This document shows positions 55,628-64,000 of a stretch of 64,000 nt of DNA, one piece after another. Source of the stretch: Arthrobacter alpinus (GTDB taxonomy: Bacteria; Actinomycetota; Actinomycetes; Actinomycetales; Micrococcaceae); the NCBI RefSeq assembly GCF_001294625.1, contig NZ_CP012677.1:1488001-1552000 (forward strand). The letters are read 5' to 3'. A program made the position numbers and the translations under genes. The notes under the pieces are model-generated. The model had not been told where the DNA came from. It searched no databases and was given only the letters and a program-made list of their open reading frames with translations. Positions within the stretch are counted from its first letter, which is position 1. Each line of letters starts with the position of its first letter.

Positions 55628-56959
55628 ATGAGTTCGACCATCTCACCATTCGTGCCCACCGAGGGCATCCGCAAGGCAGTCATCGTCGGAGGAAACCGGA
55701 TTCCCTTTGCCCGGGCGGGCGGTGCCTACTCACATTCCTCAAACCAGGACATGCTCACAGCAGCCCTGGATGGGTTGGTGGCCCGTTTTGGCCTCCAGGA
55801 TGAAGAAATTGGTGAAGTTGCCGCCGGTGCCGTCCTAAAGCATTCGCGCGATTTCAACCTCACCCGTGAGGCAGTTTTGGGTTCGGCCCTCTCCGCCACA
55901 ACCCCCGCCTACGACCTGCAGCAGGCGTGCGCCACTGGCATGGAAGCAGTCATCGGACTCTCCAACAAGATCAAATTGGGCCAGATCGACTCGGCCATCG
56001 CCGGAGGGGTGGACTCGGCGTCGGATGCCCCCATCGCCGTCAGCGAAGGATTGCGTGCCATCCTCCTGGACCTCAACCGGGCGAAGACCGTCACGGACAA
56101 GCTAAAGATTCTCAGCCGCATCCGCCCCAAGGACCTGTCCCCGGACGCCCCCAACACGGGCGAACCACGAACTGGGCTGTCCATGGGTGAGCACCAGGCA
56201 CTGACCACGGCCCAGTGGAAGGTGAGCCGCGAGGCACAGGACGAGCTCGCCCTGGCCAGCCACAAGAACCTGGCTGCCGCTTACGACAGGCATTTCTTTG
56301 ACGACCTGGTGACACCCTTTCGCGGCCTGAGCCGGGATTCGAACCTAAGGGCAGATTCCAGCCTTGAGAAGCTGGCATCCCTCAAGCCTGCGTTTGGGCG
56401 CAACCTCGGTGACGCGGCCACCATGACGGCCGGCAACTCAACCCCCTTGACCGACGGGGCATCAACGGTGCTGCTGGCCTCCGAGGACTGGGCGCAAGCC
56501 CACGACTTGCCGATGCTTGCCACCGTGGTTGACGGCGAAGCAGCGGCCGTGGATTTTGTGCACGGAAAGGACGGCCTGCTCATGGCCCCGGCCTTCGCCG
56601 TTCCGCGCATGCTGGCCCGCAACGGGCTGACACTGGCGGATATCGACTTCTTTGAGATCCACGAGGCGTTCGCTGGCACGGTCTTGAGCACCCTTGCCGC
56701 CTGGGAAGATGAGGAATTCGGCAAGACCCGCCTTGGCCTGGACGGAGCCTTCGGCTCAGTTGACCGCGCCAAGCTCAATGTCAACGGCTCTTCCCTGGCC
56801 GCAGGTCACCCGTTCGCCGCCACGGGGGGACGCCTGGTGGCAACCCTGGCGAAGATGCTCCATGAGCGTGGCCAGGTGGACGGCCGCCCGGCCCGAGGCC
56901 TGATCTCCGTCTGCGCCGCCGGCGGCCAGGGCGTCGTGGCCCTGCTGGAAGCCAGGTAA
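55628..56959 (+). CDS. Acetyl-CoA acetyltransferase (FadA2/FadI-like thiolase)
   Basis: Degradative-type thiolase releasing acetyl-CoA from 3-ketoacyl-CoA. The ATG at 55628 follows GAAGGAGAC. The 443-residue protein has Cys101 (QQACATGMEAV), His394 (AAGHPFAATGG) and Cys429 (SVCAAGGQG), a complete catalytic triad. It resembles mycobacterial FadA2. It starts the divergent unit under the TetR operator and is followed by a two-domain FabG after five bases. Confidence 0.94.
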   Translation: MSSTISPFVPTEGIRKAVIVGGNRIPFARAGGAYSHSSNQDMLTAALDGLVARFGLQDEEIGEVAAGAVLKHSRDFNLTREAVLGSALSATTPAYDLQQACATGMEAVIGLSNKIKLGQIDSAIAGGVDSASDAPIAVSEGLRAILLDLNRAKTVTDKLKILSRIRPKDLSPDAPNTGEPRTGLSMGEHQALTTAQWKVSREAQDELALASHKNLAAAYDRHFFDDLVTPFRGLSRDSNLRADSSLEKLASLKPAFGRNLGDAATMTAGNSTPLTDGASTVLLASEDWAQAHDLPMLATVVDGEAAAVDFVHGKDGLLMAPAFAVPRMLARNGLTLADIDFFEIHEAFAGTVLSTLAAWEDEEFGKTRLGLDGAFGSVDRAKLNVNGSSLAAGHPFAATGGRLVATLAKMLHERGQVDGRPARGLISVCAAGGQGVVALLEAR

Positions 56960-56964
56960 GCCGC

Positions 56965-58359
56965 ATGAGCACTTCACAGAACGGCGCCCGCAGGGGCAGC
57001 CGCGAACAAGCAGACAAGTACACCGAATTCGTCAGCCGCGGTTTCGGCAAGGACCTGGCTAAACGTCTGGGCCTGCCCCAGCCAGCCATCCTGCGCCGCT
57101 ACGAACCCGGATCCCCTCTGGTAGAGGGTCCCGTCCTAGTCCTGGGCCAGAGTGCCGGGGCCGACGCCGTTGCAACAGTCCTGCTGGACTGGAACCAGGA
57201 TGTTCGCCGGCATGCAACGCCCAAGGAGAAGTTGGGTGCCGTCGTCGTTGTGCTTGACGAACTGTCGCACCCGGACCAGCTCTCGGCTCCCATCCGCGAA
57301 CTGGGCGCATCGGTACGCGACCTGGCCAGGAACGCCCGCGTGGTCACCGTCTCCCGGACCGGCCTCGTCGAGGATGCACCGGAAGTTGCTGCGGCCCGCA
57401 ACGGCGTTGACGGGATCGTCCGCTCGCTCGCCAAGGAACTCCGCGCAGGCGCAACGGCCAATGGGGTGCTGCTGGCCAACGGGATCCAGGCCAATGCCTC
57501 CAGCGCCATGGCAGCACTACGCTTCTTCCTCTCTGGCCGTTCCGCCTTTGTCGACGGCCAATTCCTGACGGCCTCCTCGGAAGGGGCACCCGCTGGCGGT
57601 GGGGCAGCGCAGGACTGGGCTAAGCCGCTTGAGGGCAGGGTCGCCGTCGTCACCGGAGCGGCCCGTGGAATTGGTGCCGCGATTGCCCGAACCCTGGCCC
57701 GTGACGGCGCCAAGGTGATTGCTGTGGACGTTCCCGCTGCGGGGGATTTGCTGGCCCAGCTCGCCAATGAAATCCATGGGACGGCGCTGCAACTGGACAT
57801 CACGGTGGCCGAGGCCGGGGCCCGCATCCTGGACCATGCCGCACAACGGTACGGCCGCCTGGACATCGTGGTACACAATGCCGGAATCACCCGTGACAAG
57901 CTGCTCGCCAACATGGACGCCGCCCGTTGGGACTCGGTCATGGCCGTCAATATCGCCTCGCAGCTGCGCATGAACCAGGCATTCTTGGCCAGTAGCCACT
58001 TCAGGGCGAATCCGCGCATCATCAGCGTGGCCTCCACCAGTGGCATCGCCGGCAACCGCGGACAGACCAACTATGCGGCGTCGAAAGCGGCCGTCATGGG
58101 CATGGTCCGTTCCACAGCACCCCTGCTGGCGGCCAGCGGCGGCACCGTCAACGCGGTGGCGCCGGGCTTCATCGAGACCGACATGACGGCGAAGATCCCC
58201 TTCGCCACACGGGAGGTTGCCAGAAGGCTGAACAGTCTCCAGCAGGGCGGTAAACCCGGGGATGTGGCCGAGGCCATCGCCTTTTTCGCCTCTGAGGCCG
58301 CCGCCGGCGTCACCGCCAATGTCCTGCGCGTGTGCGGGCAAAACCTTGTGGGGCAGTGA
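56965..58359 (+). CDS. High-molecular-weight FabG (FabG4-like 3-oxoacyl-thioester reductase)
   Basis: A 464-residue two-domain reductase. The N-terminal 215 residues form a flavodoxin-like domain without a cofactor motif; the C-terminal SDR domain has VVTGAARGIGAAIAR (about 228-242) and Tyr370-x3-Lys374 (YAASK). The same arrangement and neighbours are known for mycobacterial FabG4, an NADH-preferring (R)-3-hydroxyacyl-CoA/3-oxoacyl-CoA reductase. It lies five bases after the thiolase gene. It could run in the oxidative direction here. Confidence 0.92.
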   Translation: MSTSQNGARRGSREQADKYTEFVSRGFGKDLAKRLGLPQPAILRRYEPGSPLVEGPVLVLGQSAGADAVATVLLDWNQDVRRHATPKEKLGAVVVVLDELSHPDQLSAPIRELGASVRDLARNARVVTVSRTGLVEDAPEVAAARNGVDGIVRSLAKELRAGATANGVLLANGIQANASSAMAALRFFLSGRSAFVDGQFLTASSEGAPAGGGAAQDWAKPLEGRVAVVTGAARGIGAAIARTLARDGAKVIAVDVPAAGDLLAQLANEIHGTALQLDITVAEAGARILDHAAQRYGRLDIVVHNAGITRDKLLANMDAARWDSVMAVNIASQLRMNQAFLASSHFRANPRIISVASTSGIAGNRGQTNYAASKAAVMGMVRSTAPLLAASGGTVNAVAPGFIETDMTAKIPFATREVARRLNSLQQGGKPGDVAEAIAFFASEAAAGVTANVLRVCGQNLVGQ

Positions 58360-58361
58360 CC

Positions 58362-59282
58362 ATGGATCACGTGCTCACCGAGATGCCGTCGCTGTCCAAG
58401 CTTTACCTGAACGCGGCGGCAACATCAGCCAAGCAGCGGTTGGGACGGTCCATCCCCGTGGTCTCCCTCCCGTCCAAGGCCATCGAGGTGCGCGGGGTGC
58501 GTGCGGACTTGGTGAAAGTGACCCAGTTTTCGCACCTGATGGGCAAGCCTGCCCGTGATGTGCTGCCCTCTGGCTACATCCACGCACTCGCGTTCCCGGT
58601 GGCCATGTCGGTCATGGTGGACCCCGAGTTTCCCTTACCGTTGCTGGGCATGATCCATCTTCGCAACCAGGTGGAGCACCACTCGCCGATCTTGTTCACC
58701 GATGTTTTAACCATCAGGTCTTGGGCGCGAGAGCTGACCGGGCACCGGCGGGGGACCCAGGTGCAGCTGGTGGTTGAGGTACGAGGCGAGGATGCCACCG
58801 AACTGCTGTGGCGTGGCGTCTCAAGCTACCTGGCCAAGGGGATTTACCTGCCGGGCCTGGACAAGCCCACCCCGGCTTCCGCAAACGCGGATCGGGCACC
58901 GTTCAACCCGCCGGCGCCGACAGCCCAGTGGCAATTGGGAGTGGATACCGGCCGCGCCTACGCTGCCGTCTCCGGTGACTTCAACCCCATCCACCTCAGC
59001 GTGCTCTCCGCGAAGGCCCTCGGCTTGCGGCGTTCCATTGCTCATGGCATGTACGCTGCCGCGCGGGTCGTGGGGGACATCGGTTCGCCCAAGCCGGACG
59101 CCTTCAGCTGGGACATCACCTTTGACGCGCCCATATTCCTACCCGCCACGGTGTCATTGCATATTGCGGACACGTTGGCGCCCGACGGCGGTTGGCTGGG
59201 TTCGGAGTTCACCGCCTGGGGTGCGCGCAGCACCAAACAGTATTTCCATGGCAGTGTCACCGCCGGGATAGCCGCACAGTAG
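58362..59282 (+). CDS. MaoC-like (R)-specific enoyl-CoA hydratase/3-hydroxyacyl dehydratase
   Basis: Double-hotdog hydratase adding water to trans-2-enoyl-CoA to give (R)-3-hydroxyacyl-CoA, or the reverse. The ATG at 58362 lies two bases after the fabG stop; an alternative frame from 58332 overlaps it. The 306-residue protein has the hydratase motif SGDFNPIHLS followed by IAHGMYAAARV near residue 225. It corresponds to mycobacterial HtdX, also next to FabG4. A terminator follows. Confidence 0.92.
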   Translation: MDHVLTEMPSLSKLYLNAAATSAKQRLGRSIPVVSLPSKAIEVRGVRADLVKVTQFSHLMGKPARDVLPSGYIHALAFPVAMSVMVDPEFPLPLLGMIHLRNQVEHHSPILFTDVLTIRSWARELTGHRRGTQVQLVVEVRGEDATELLWRGVSSYLAKGIYLPGLDKPTPASANADRAPFNPPAPTAQWQLGVDTGRAYAAVSGDFNPIHLSVLSAKALGLRRSIAHGMYAAARVVGDIGSPKPDAFSWDITFDAPIFLPATVSLHIADTLAPDGGWLGSEFTAWGARSTKQYFHGSVTAGIAAQ

Positions 59283-59315
59283 ATAGTAGTAGGTGCCGCT
59301 GGACCGGCAACCTGG

Positions 59316-59352
59316 GGCCCGCCTTTTTCGAACATTTCAAAAAAGGCGGGCC
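59316..59352. terminator. Terminator after the maoC gene
   Basis: GGCCCGCCTTTTT (59316-59328) pairs perfectly with AAAAAGGCGGGCC (59340-59352) around an 11-base loop; T and A runs on the two sides let it work in both directions. It is 34 bases after the maoC stop. Confidence 0.8.
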
Positions 59353-59508
59353 TTGGCTATTTAAGTGACACATCTCCCATGGTGCTTAGTTGCCCTAATT
59401 AACTAGTGGATTTACAGTTGAGGAAGGCAATGCTGGAGCGCGCCTGAAAAACTTCGCTTCCCTGCCACACCATTGAGACGCCGCGCACGGCATATACGAA
59501 AAGGAACC

Positions 59509-61200
59509 ATGAAAAACAGATCGACCACGGCCGCACCGAATCAAGCGGCACAGACCCCCACCGAGTCGGCGATGACGCACCGTCAGGTGCTTGAATCCTT
59601 GACGGGCCTGCTTGCCGCCTTCTTCACCGCCATCCTTTCCTCCACGATCGTGGCCAACGCCTTGCCGACCATCATGGACCAGCTCCATGGCACGCAGACG
59701 GACTTCGCCTGGGTCATCACTGCCGCCCTGCTGGCCAACGCAGCCACCACCCCCATCTGGGGCAAGCTGGCGGACCTTTTCAACAAGAAGCTGCTGGTCC
59801 AGCTGAGCATCATCATCTTTGTCGCCGGCTCGGTCATGGCCGGCTTCGCCACCACCATCCCCTTCCTGCTGACGGCCCGCGTCATTCAGGGCGTCGCCAT
59901 GGGTGGCTTGACCGCACTGGCGCAGGCCATCATCGGCACCATCATCCCGCCCCGTGAGCGTGGCCGCTACTCCGGTTACATGGGTGCCGTCATGGCCGTG
60001 GGCACCGCGGGCGGGCCCCTACTGGGTGGCTACATCGTGGACAGCCCGCTCGGCTGGCGCTGGACGTTCTTTGTCTGCGTGCCGCTGGCCATCATCTCCT
60101 TGGTGCTGTTGCAGTTCACGCTGAAGATCAAGCACGTGCGCGTCCCGGCCAAGATTGACTGGCTTGGCTCTATCCTCCTGACCTCTGGCGTGAGCTTGCT
60201 GCTCATCTGGGTCTCCTTTGCCGGCCAGTCCGGCTATTACGACTGGATCTCAGGCCAGTCCGCACTCATGGTGGGCGGCAGCGTCATTCTCCTTGCAGCC
60301 CTGCTGTTCGTGGAGACCAAGGTCTCCCACCCGATCATCCCGTTGAAGATCATCCGCCAGCGCACCCCGGCCCTGGCCATAGTGGCCTCGGTGGCCGTGG
60401 GCATCGCCATGTTTTCCTCCTCAACCTTCCTGGGGCAGTACTACCAAGTGGCCCGCGGTGCCACACCCACCGAAGCTGGCCTGCTGACTCTGCCCATGAT
60501 CGCCGGCAACCTGATCGGCGCCGTAGCCTCCGGCCTGTTGGTCACCCGGACGGGGAAGTGGAAGCGTTACCTTGTGGGTGGTGCCATCCTGTTGATCGCC
60601 GGGCTTGGCCTTACCGGGACCATCGACCACCAAACGTCCCTGGCCCTTGTCGGAATGTACACCTTCATCTTTGGTCTGGGCCTGGGCATGATGATGCAAA
60701 ACCTGGTGCTGGCCGTGCAGAACACGGTGGCGGCCAAGGACATTGGCTCGGCCTCCGGCGCGGTGGCGTTTTTCCGCACAGTGGGCGGCGCGGCCGGCGT
60801 CGCCGTGCTGGGCGCCACGATGGGGACCAAGGTCGCCTCGCTCATCTCCGAGGGGCTGGCAGCCATTGGCATCAAGGCCCCCGCCGGAGGTGCTACACAG
60901 CTGGACCTGTCCACCATGCCCGAGCCCATCAAGCTCATCGTCCGGGCGTCCTACGGTGACGGAGCCGCCATGATCTTCATGATCAGCGCCGTCATCGCCG
61001 TGGTGGCCCTAGTAGCGGTGCTCTTCATCAAGGAAATTCCCTTGCGCCGTACGGTGGACATCGTTGACACCAAGCACGACGGCGGCGGGGCCGGTTCCGT
61101 GGCCGGGCTGGCTGTGGCGGGTGTCGCCGACTCCATCGTTGATTCGACCATGGCCGAAACCGAGGATCCGTCCGTCTCGGTGTCCCTGGACAAGGGTTAG
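59509..61200 (+). CDS. DHA2-family MFS multidrug-type efflux transporter
   Basis: A 563-residue membrane protein with 14 predicted helices of the EmrB/QacA (DHA2) drug:H+ antiporter class. The ATG at 59509 follows AAGGAA and gives MKNRSTTAAPNQ; the earlier frame from 59473 is less likely. Typical features are ILSSTIVANALPTIMDQL (helix 1), IWGKLADLFNKKLL (loop 2-3) and IGTIIPPRERGRYSGYMGAV. Substrates unknown. It lacks an adjacent regulator in the window, and is followed by a likely terminator. Confidence 0.92.
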   Translation: MKNRSTTAAPNQAAQTPTESAMTHRQVLESLTGLLAAFFTAILSSTIVANALPTIMDQLHGTQTDFAWVITAALLANAATTPIWGKLADLFNKKLLVQLSIIIFVAGSVMAGFATTIPFLLTARVIQGVAMGGLTALAQAIIGTIIPPRERGRYSGYMGAVMAVGTAGGPLLGGYIVDSPLGWRWTFFVCVPLAIISLVLLQFTLKIKHVRVPAKIDWLGSILLTSGVSLLLIWVSFAGQSGYYDWISGQSALMVGGSVILLAALLFVETKVSHPIIPLKIIRQRTPALAIVASVAVGIAMFSSSTFLGQYYQVARGATPTEAGLLTLPMIAGNLIGAVASGLLVTRTGKWKRYLVGGAILLIAGLGLTGTIDHQTSLALVGMYTFIFGLGLGMMMQNLVLAVQNTVAAKDIGSASGAVAFFRTVGGAAGVAVLGATMGTKVASLISEGLAAIGIKAPAGGATQLDLSTMPEPIKLIVRASYGDGAAMIFMISAVIAVVALVAVLFIKEIPLRRTVDIVDTKHDGGGAGSVAGLAVAGVADSIVDSTMAETEDPSVSVSLDKG

Positions 61201-61213
61201 ATTCCGCGCTCCG

Positions 61214-61255
61214 GAGCCCTGCGTCCCCGTGACGGCACGTGGGGCTCTTTGTTTG
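61214..61255 (+). terminator. Likely terminator after the MFS gene
   Basis: GAGCCC (61214) pairs with GGGCTC (ending 61247), with an extra inner GCGT/ACGT pairing, and TTTGTTT follows. Fourteen bases after the MFS stop. Confidence 0.55.
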
Positions 61256-61349
61256 GGGGCTAGTCCTGCTGGCTGAACCATGCTTCGGAGCACTTCGTTC
61301 AATGGTTGCGGTGCACCCGCACCGCCGGACAACGAGGAAGTGCATGGCC

Positions 61350-61514
61350 ATGAGCGTGCAAGTGTGGAAGTTAGCGACTGCCGCGTCGCTGGGGGCGCTG
61401 CTGCTGGCTGGCTGCTCCGGTGGTTCGACGCCCGGTTACGGCCAGGGAGGTGGCCCAACGCCCACGGGTGTAGTGTCAGCCTCGCCCTCTGGCGGCGCGA
61501 GCGACGGGGCGTGA
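61350..61514 (+). pseudogene. Cut-short lipoprotein gene
   Basis: A 54-residue frame beginning MSVQVWKLATAASLG with a good lipobox (LLAGC) and then a Gly/Ser/Pro linker that ends abruptly at TGA in SGGASDGA. Full lipoproteins of this type continue for over 100 residues, so the rest appears to have been lost where the transposase remnant now begins. The signal sequence itself is convincing; function unknown. An ATG at 61344 is also in frame. It may equally be a genuine tiny peptide, though I think truncation likelier. Confidence 0.5.
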
Positions 61515-61624
61515 GCAACAACGGAACGGTCAGTGGCGTTAGGCATTCGGGCCTGGGGTGTGGGGTCTTTACTGGTAGCGACCGCTATTCGGGTGGTTGA
61601 CTTCCCATCCGGATACATCGACAG

Positions 61625-62051
61625 TTTGATTGGTGCCAGCAACCGGTCGATCGTGGCCGCACTCATCGCCAATAACTGGGCGCGCACTTCCGGGCTGTAG
61701 CGGGTGTGTACCTTGCCGAACGCGCCCGTCATGGTGCGGGCGTCCATGTTGGCCAGCGTGGGGCCCATGACCGCCGCCAGGTACTTCCCGCAGGGCTGCC
61801 CCGCGACGACCCAGACCTGCTGGAGTACCTTCACGGTGTCATAGCCGTACGTCGGTGGTCGGGGCCGTCGCAGCAAGGCACGGCCCAGCCCCCGACGCTT
61901 GAATGCCTTGCCGAGCTGGCGGCGGGCGTTCGCCCGGGACCAGCCCACCTCGGCCACCAGCCGGTCCAGAATCTCGCCCTTGGCCTTCTTCGACGCCGCC
62001 CGCATACACGCCGGATTCCTTCTTCGTGATTTCCCTGCGCGCAGACAACGA
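61625..62051 (-). pseudogene. Frameshifted, truncated transposase/integrase remnant
   Basis: Minus-strand sequence encodes the N-terminal DNA-binding part of a DDE-type transposase/integrase (ASKKAKGEILDRLVAEVGWS, TYGYDTVKVLQQVWVVAGQP, AQLLAMSAATIDRLLAPIK). The start (LSARREITKKESGVYA) is in a different frame; one extra G in GCGGGCGGCG near 62006 explains the shift. The catalytic DDE domain is absent, because the frame after residue ~150 runs into the lipoprotein's antisense. It is a dead relic. No clear terminal inverted repeats were found. Confidence 0.7.
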
Positions 62052-62114
62052 CAATGCCCATGTTGACGCCGCTGAAAGCTCACCGGTCAAGAAGAACGGT
62101 CTAGTAGGAACCAA

Positions 62115-62434
62115 ACGGTGATTGGCTGTGAGGTCAGGGCCAATCTCGATAGATCGTCTGCGTCACGGCAGTGGAGAGGCTGTCAAGACCATGATATTCA
62201 GGCCATTTTGTACAAATTATGCACAACAAGATTATGGGATCAGTTCTCCAAAGAACTGATGAGTTGCAATGCGCTAGAGATGGGCAACGTCGAGGCCCAA
62301 CTCCTTGGTTTCAATGGCAAAATGTCCTAGCGCCAACAAGTGTACGAACAATTCACCCCTCGACTTTCACTTTCAACAGGTCCTTTCATCGAATCAAGAC
62401 CCGAACGGATACGTAACCCGGGTCAGTCCCCAAA
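62115..62434. other. Non-coding, AT-richer spacer between remnant and ABC gene
   Basis: No supported gene lies in this 320-base region. It contains a 9-bp perfect inverted repeat, ATCAGTTCT...AGAACTGAT (62239-62260, CCAA loop), without a T-tract. Composition is closer to the following ABC gene than to the rest of the window. It may be the edge of an acquired segment. Confidence 0.5.
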
Positions 62435-64000
62435 TCAGTCCCTGATGGCTTGCGCTGGATTCTGTTTAGCAGCGATGAGTGCTGGCACAAGTGCCGAGAT
62501 GATCCCGGTGGCGAGTCCGATGGAGGCCGCAGCTGGTAGCCACCACCAGGCAAGGACCGCGGACCAGCCTTGAGCGATGCATATGATGACGATCGCCGAG
62601 CTGCCAGCCGCACACCCAAGAAGCCCACCAATTGCGCCCATAAAGCCGCCCTCGAGGAGGAATAGTGAGGCTATGGATGCTTGGCTAGATCCGAGTGCGC
62701 GGCGTAGCGCGATTTCTGAAGTCCTAGAGCGTACTGAGACATACATGGTCGTGGCCGCGCTGAGCATTGCTAACAGGAGAAGTATGACCGAGACGCCACC
62801 AATGAGGATCGATAGGTCTGAGCGAACTCCTCGGGCGAGGGTCCGGAGGTCTCCAACCGTGTTGATTTTGATGCTGGCCGGGTTTCCTGGTTCGATGGCG
62901 CTGGCGAGGACATTACTGAGAGGAGCCGGGTAGCCAGGCTGTGTTCTGACCACGATAGTGGTGTTCGCGTAGCTGGCTTTGGCGACCCCGGGGGAGAGCA
63001 GGATGGCTGATTCAAGAGCTGGGTCTCGAGGGGAATCAGTGAGTATCCCAACGACCGGGATTTCTTGTCCGGAGACCCAAATGGAATTTCCTGTGCTCTT
63101 CGGTTCGATCCCTAGTTTCTCAGCAGCTTGTCTACCAAGGATCGCAGCCTTGGTAGGTGTATCGGTGGCGAAGATGGAGGGAGTTGTTGGGGAAATGGAG
63201 AGGTCATTGGTGCTCAGGAACGTCTGGTCCACCATGACGACGGAAGTGTTGGAGATGGGCAGGGGGCTCAGGCTCAGCGGTGAGAATCGTGAGATTGTCA
63301 TGGCTTTCTCAGGCAACACCGATTTGAATCCCGCCCCGACAACGCCGTCAATGCGGGAGAGGCTGCTTTGGACACCCTCCACCCATTGCAGCACTGGTTC
63401 CAGATCGGGAGAATCGGCCGGTACGGTCTTGGAGAACCGTACTTCATCGAGTGCCGACTGTGAGATCTTCTCTGAGATCTGGGTTGCCGCGCTCTGGCTT
63501 ATGCCAGTGGACGCCACCAGGCCGGCGATGCCGAGCATGAAGGCGACAATCAGAAGGATTGAGCGTCCAAAGGAGGTTGAAATGCCGGTTAAAGCGTCGC
63601 TAATCAGGTCCGACAGCTCTCGCACGGGGCGGCGCTTTCCAAAACGATTGCTCCCTTCCCGTCTCGTCCTTAATTGCTCCGCTTCAGCAATGTGCGGATT
63701 TCCGTCGTGGAGGCTGCCGTCAATCATTCCAACCTGGCGTTTTGCTGCGGCGGCGACCGTGGGATCATGGGTGATTACGATGATCGTGGTCCCTGCAGCG
63801 TTGAGCTGTTTCAGATGATCAATGACCAATTCACTATTGGTCGCGTCGAGATTTCCAGTTGGTTCGTCTGCAAGCAGCAGGAGTGGCCCGGAGGCGACAG
63901 CACGGGCAAGTGCAAGTCGTTGCTTTTCTCCGCCAGAGATTTGCTTGCCGAGGCTACTGGCCCGGTGTCCAAGTCCAAAGTAGTCAAGCCAGTATCCGAC
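62435..64000 (-). CDS. ABC transporter with fused ATPase and FtsX/MacB-like permease (5' end outside window)
   Basis: A frame open to the right window edge; 521 residues are visible. The first 60 hold the ABC signature SGGEKQRLALARA and Walker B LLLLADEPTGNLD, followed by HDPTVAAAA. Residues about 110-520 form a MacB/FtsX-type permease: one helix, a large extracytoplasmic domain with GRQAAEKLGIEPKSTGN, then three helices including ILIGGVSVILLLLAMLSA and VRSRTSEIALRRALGSS. Likely an exporter or mechanotransmission ABC of unknown substrate. GC is lower than neighbours, and it sits next to a transposase relic. Confidence 0.85.
   Translation of the reverse strand, partial: VGYWLDYFGLGHRASSLGKQISGGEKQRLALARAVASGPLLLLADEPTGNLDATNSELVIDHLKQLNAAGTTIIVITHDPTVAAAAKRQVGMIDGSLHDGNPHIAEAEQLRTRREGSNRFGKRRPVRELSDLISDALTGISTSFGRSILLIVAFMLGIAGLVASTGISQSAATQISEKISQSALDEVRFSKTVPADSPDLEPVLQWVEGVQSSLSRIDGVVGAGFKSVLPEKAMTISRFSPLSLSPLPISNTSVVMVDQTFLSTNDLSISPTTPSIFATDTPTKAAILGRQAAEKLGIEPKSTGNSIWVSGQEIPVVGILTDSPRDPALESAILLSPGVAKASYANTTIVVRTQPGYPAPLSNVLASAIEPGNPASIKINTVGDLRTLARGVRSDLSILIGGVSVILLLLAMLSAATTMYVSVRSRTSEIALRRALGSSQASIASLFLLEGGFMGAIGGLLGCAAGSSAIVIICIAQGWSAVLAWWWLPAAASIGLATGIISALVPALIAAKQNPAQAIRD

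Noticed and set aside
59386..59405. TAGTT...AACTA inverted repeat as a MarR operator before the MFS gene
   Set aside because: Arms are only five bases and no MarR gene is adjacent; chance occurrence is likely in this AT-rich leader.

Overview
The window is high-GC actinobacterial chromosome. Protein sequences and gene order point to Micrococcaceae (Arthrobacter sensu lato): WhiA, OpcA, a DUF3099 protein, a DUF222/HNH protein, and a backbone (whiA; gap-pgk-tpiA-secG; pgl-opcA-zwf-tal-tkt; ctaB/ctaA; suf; ABC-F; fabG) that also occurs in this order in Mycobacterium and relatives. I assign the genus by protein resemblance only; no search was run.

Layout. 1-5.7 kb: end of a probable yvcK, whiA, a Mn-type superoxide dismutase, then the lower-glycolysis genes gap, pgk, tpiA, plus secG. 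5.9-14.3 kb, minus strand: one pentose-phosphate/glycolysis entry operon read tkt-tal-pgi-zwf-opcA-pgl. 14.7-18.6 kb: heme O synthase (ctaB) facing heme A synthase (ctaA), with ctaA behind a two-gene ABC exporter. 18.8-23.9 kb: the Fe-S assembly operon sufR-sufB-sufD-Rieske-sufC-sufT, lacking sufS/sufU here. 24.0-28.8 kb: an acyl-CoA ligase/thiolase pair converging on a biotin ECF transporter (bioY, ATPase, transmembrane subunit). 28.9-40.4 kb: housekeeping and small operons: ABC-F ATPase, YbaK-like deacylase, SURF1 operon, fabG plus an atypical SDR, serB, an orphan ABC ATPase, a SpoU methyltransferase, Bcp peroxiredoxin, ribosomal protein L31 type B, a domain-permuted lipoate ligase and a TDT-family transporter. 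40.3-48.3 kb: aminopeptidase N, a YeiH-type exporter, a zinc-ribbon SDR, and glycogen genes glgC/glgA. 48.3-52.5 kb: an accessory stretch (19-bp tandem repeats, DUF222/HNH protein, lipoprotein, PKD-like secreted protein). 52.8-59.3 kb: a TetR-controlled fatty-acid oxidation cluster of acyl-CoA oxidase, thiolase, two-domain FabG and MaoC dehydratase. 59.5-64 kb: a DHA2 multidrug-type transporter, a cut-short lipoprotein, a frameshifted transposase remnant, and a fused ABC ATPase/permease running off the window with visibly lower GC.

Most interesting items: (1) the 52.8-59.3 kb cluster has the four activities of a peroxisome-like beta-oxidation route through (R)-3-hydroxyacyl-CoA, with a clear palindromic operator; (2) a ligase plus a Cys-to-Ser thiolase beside the biotin transporter; (3) a perfect 58-bp palindrome filling a convergent intergenic gap, belonging to a small family of dispersed repeats; (4) a zinc-ribbon/SDR fusion with an expanded catalytic motif; (5) two short tandem-repeat arrays between genes. 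No CRISPR array, tRNA, rRNA or recognisable riboswitch was seen.
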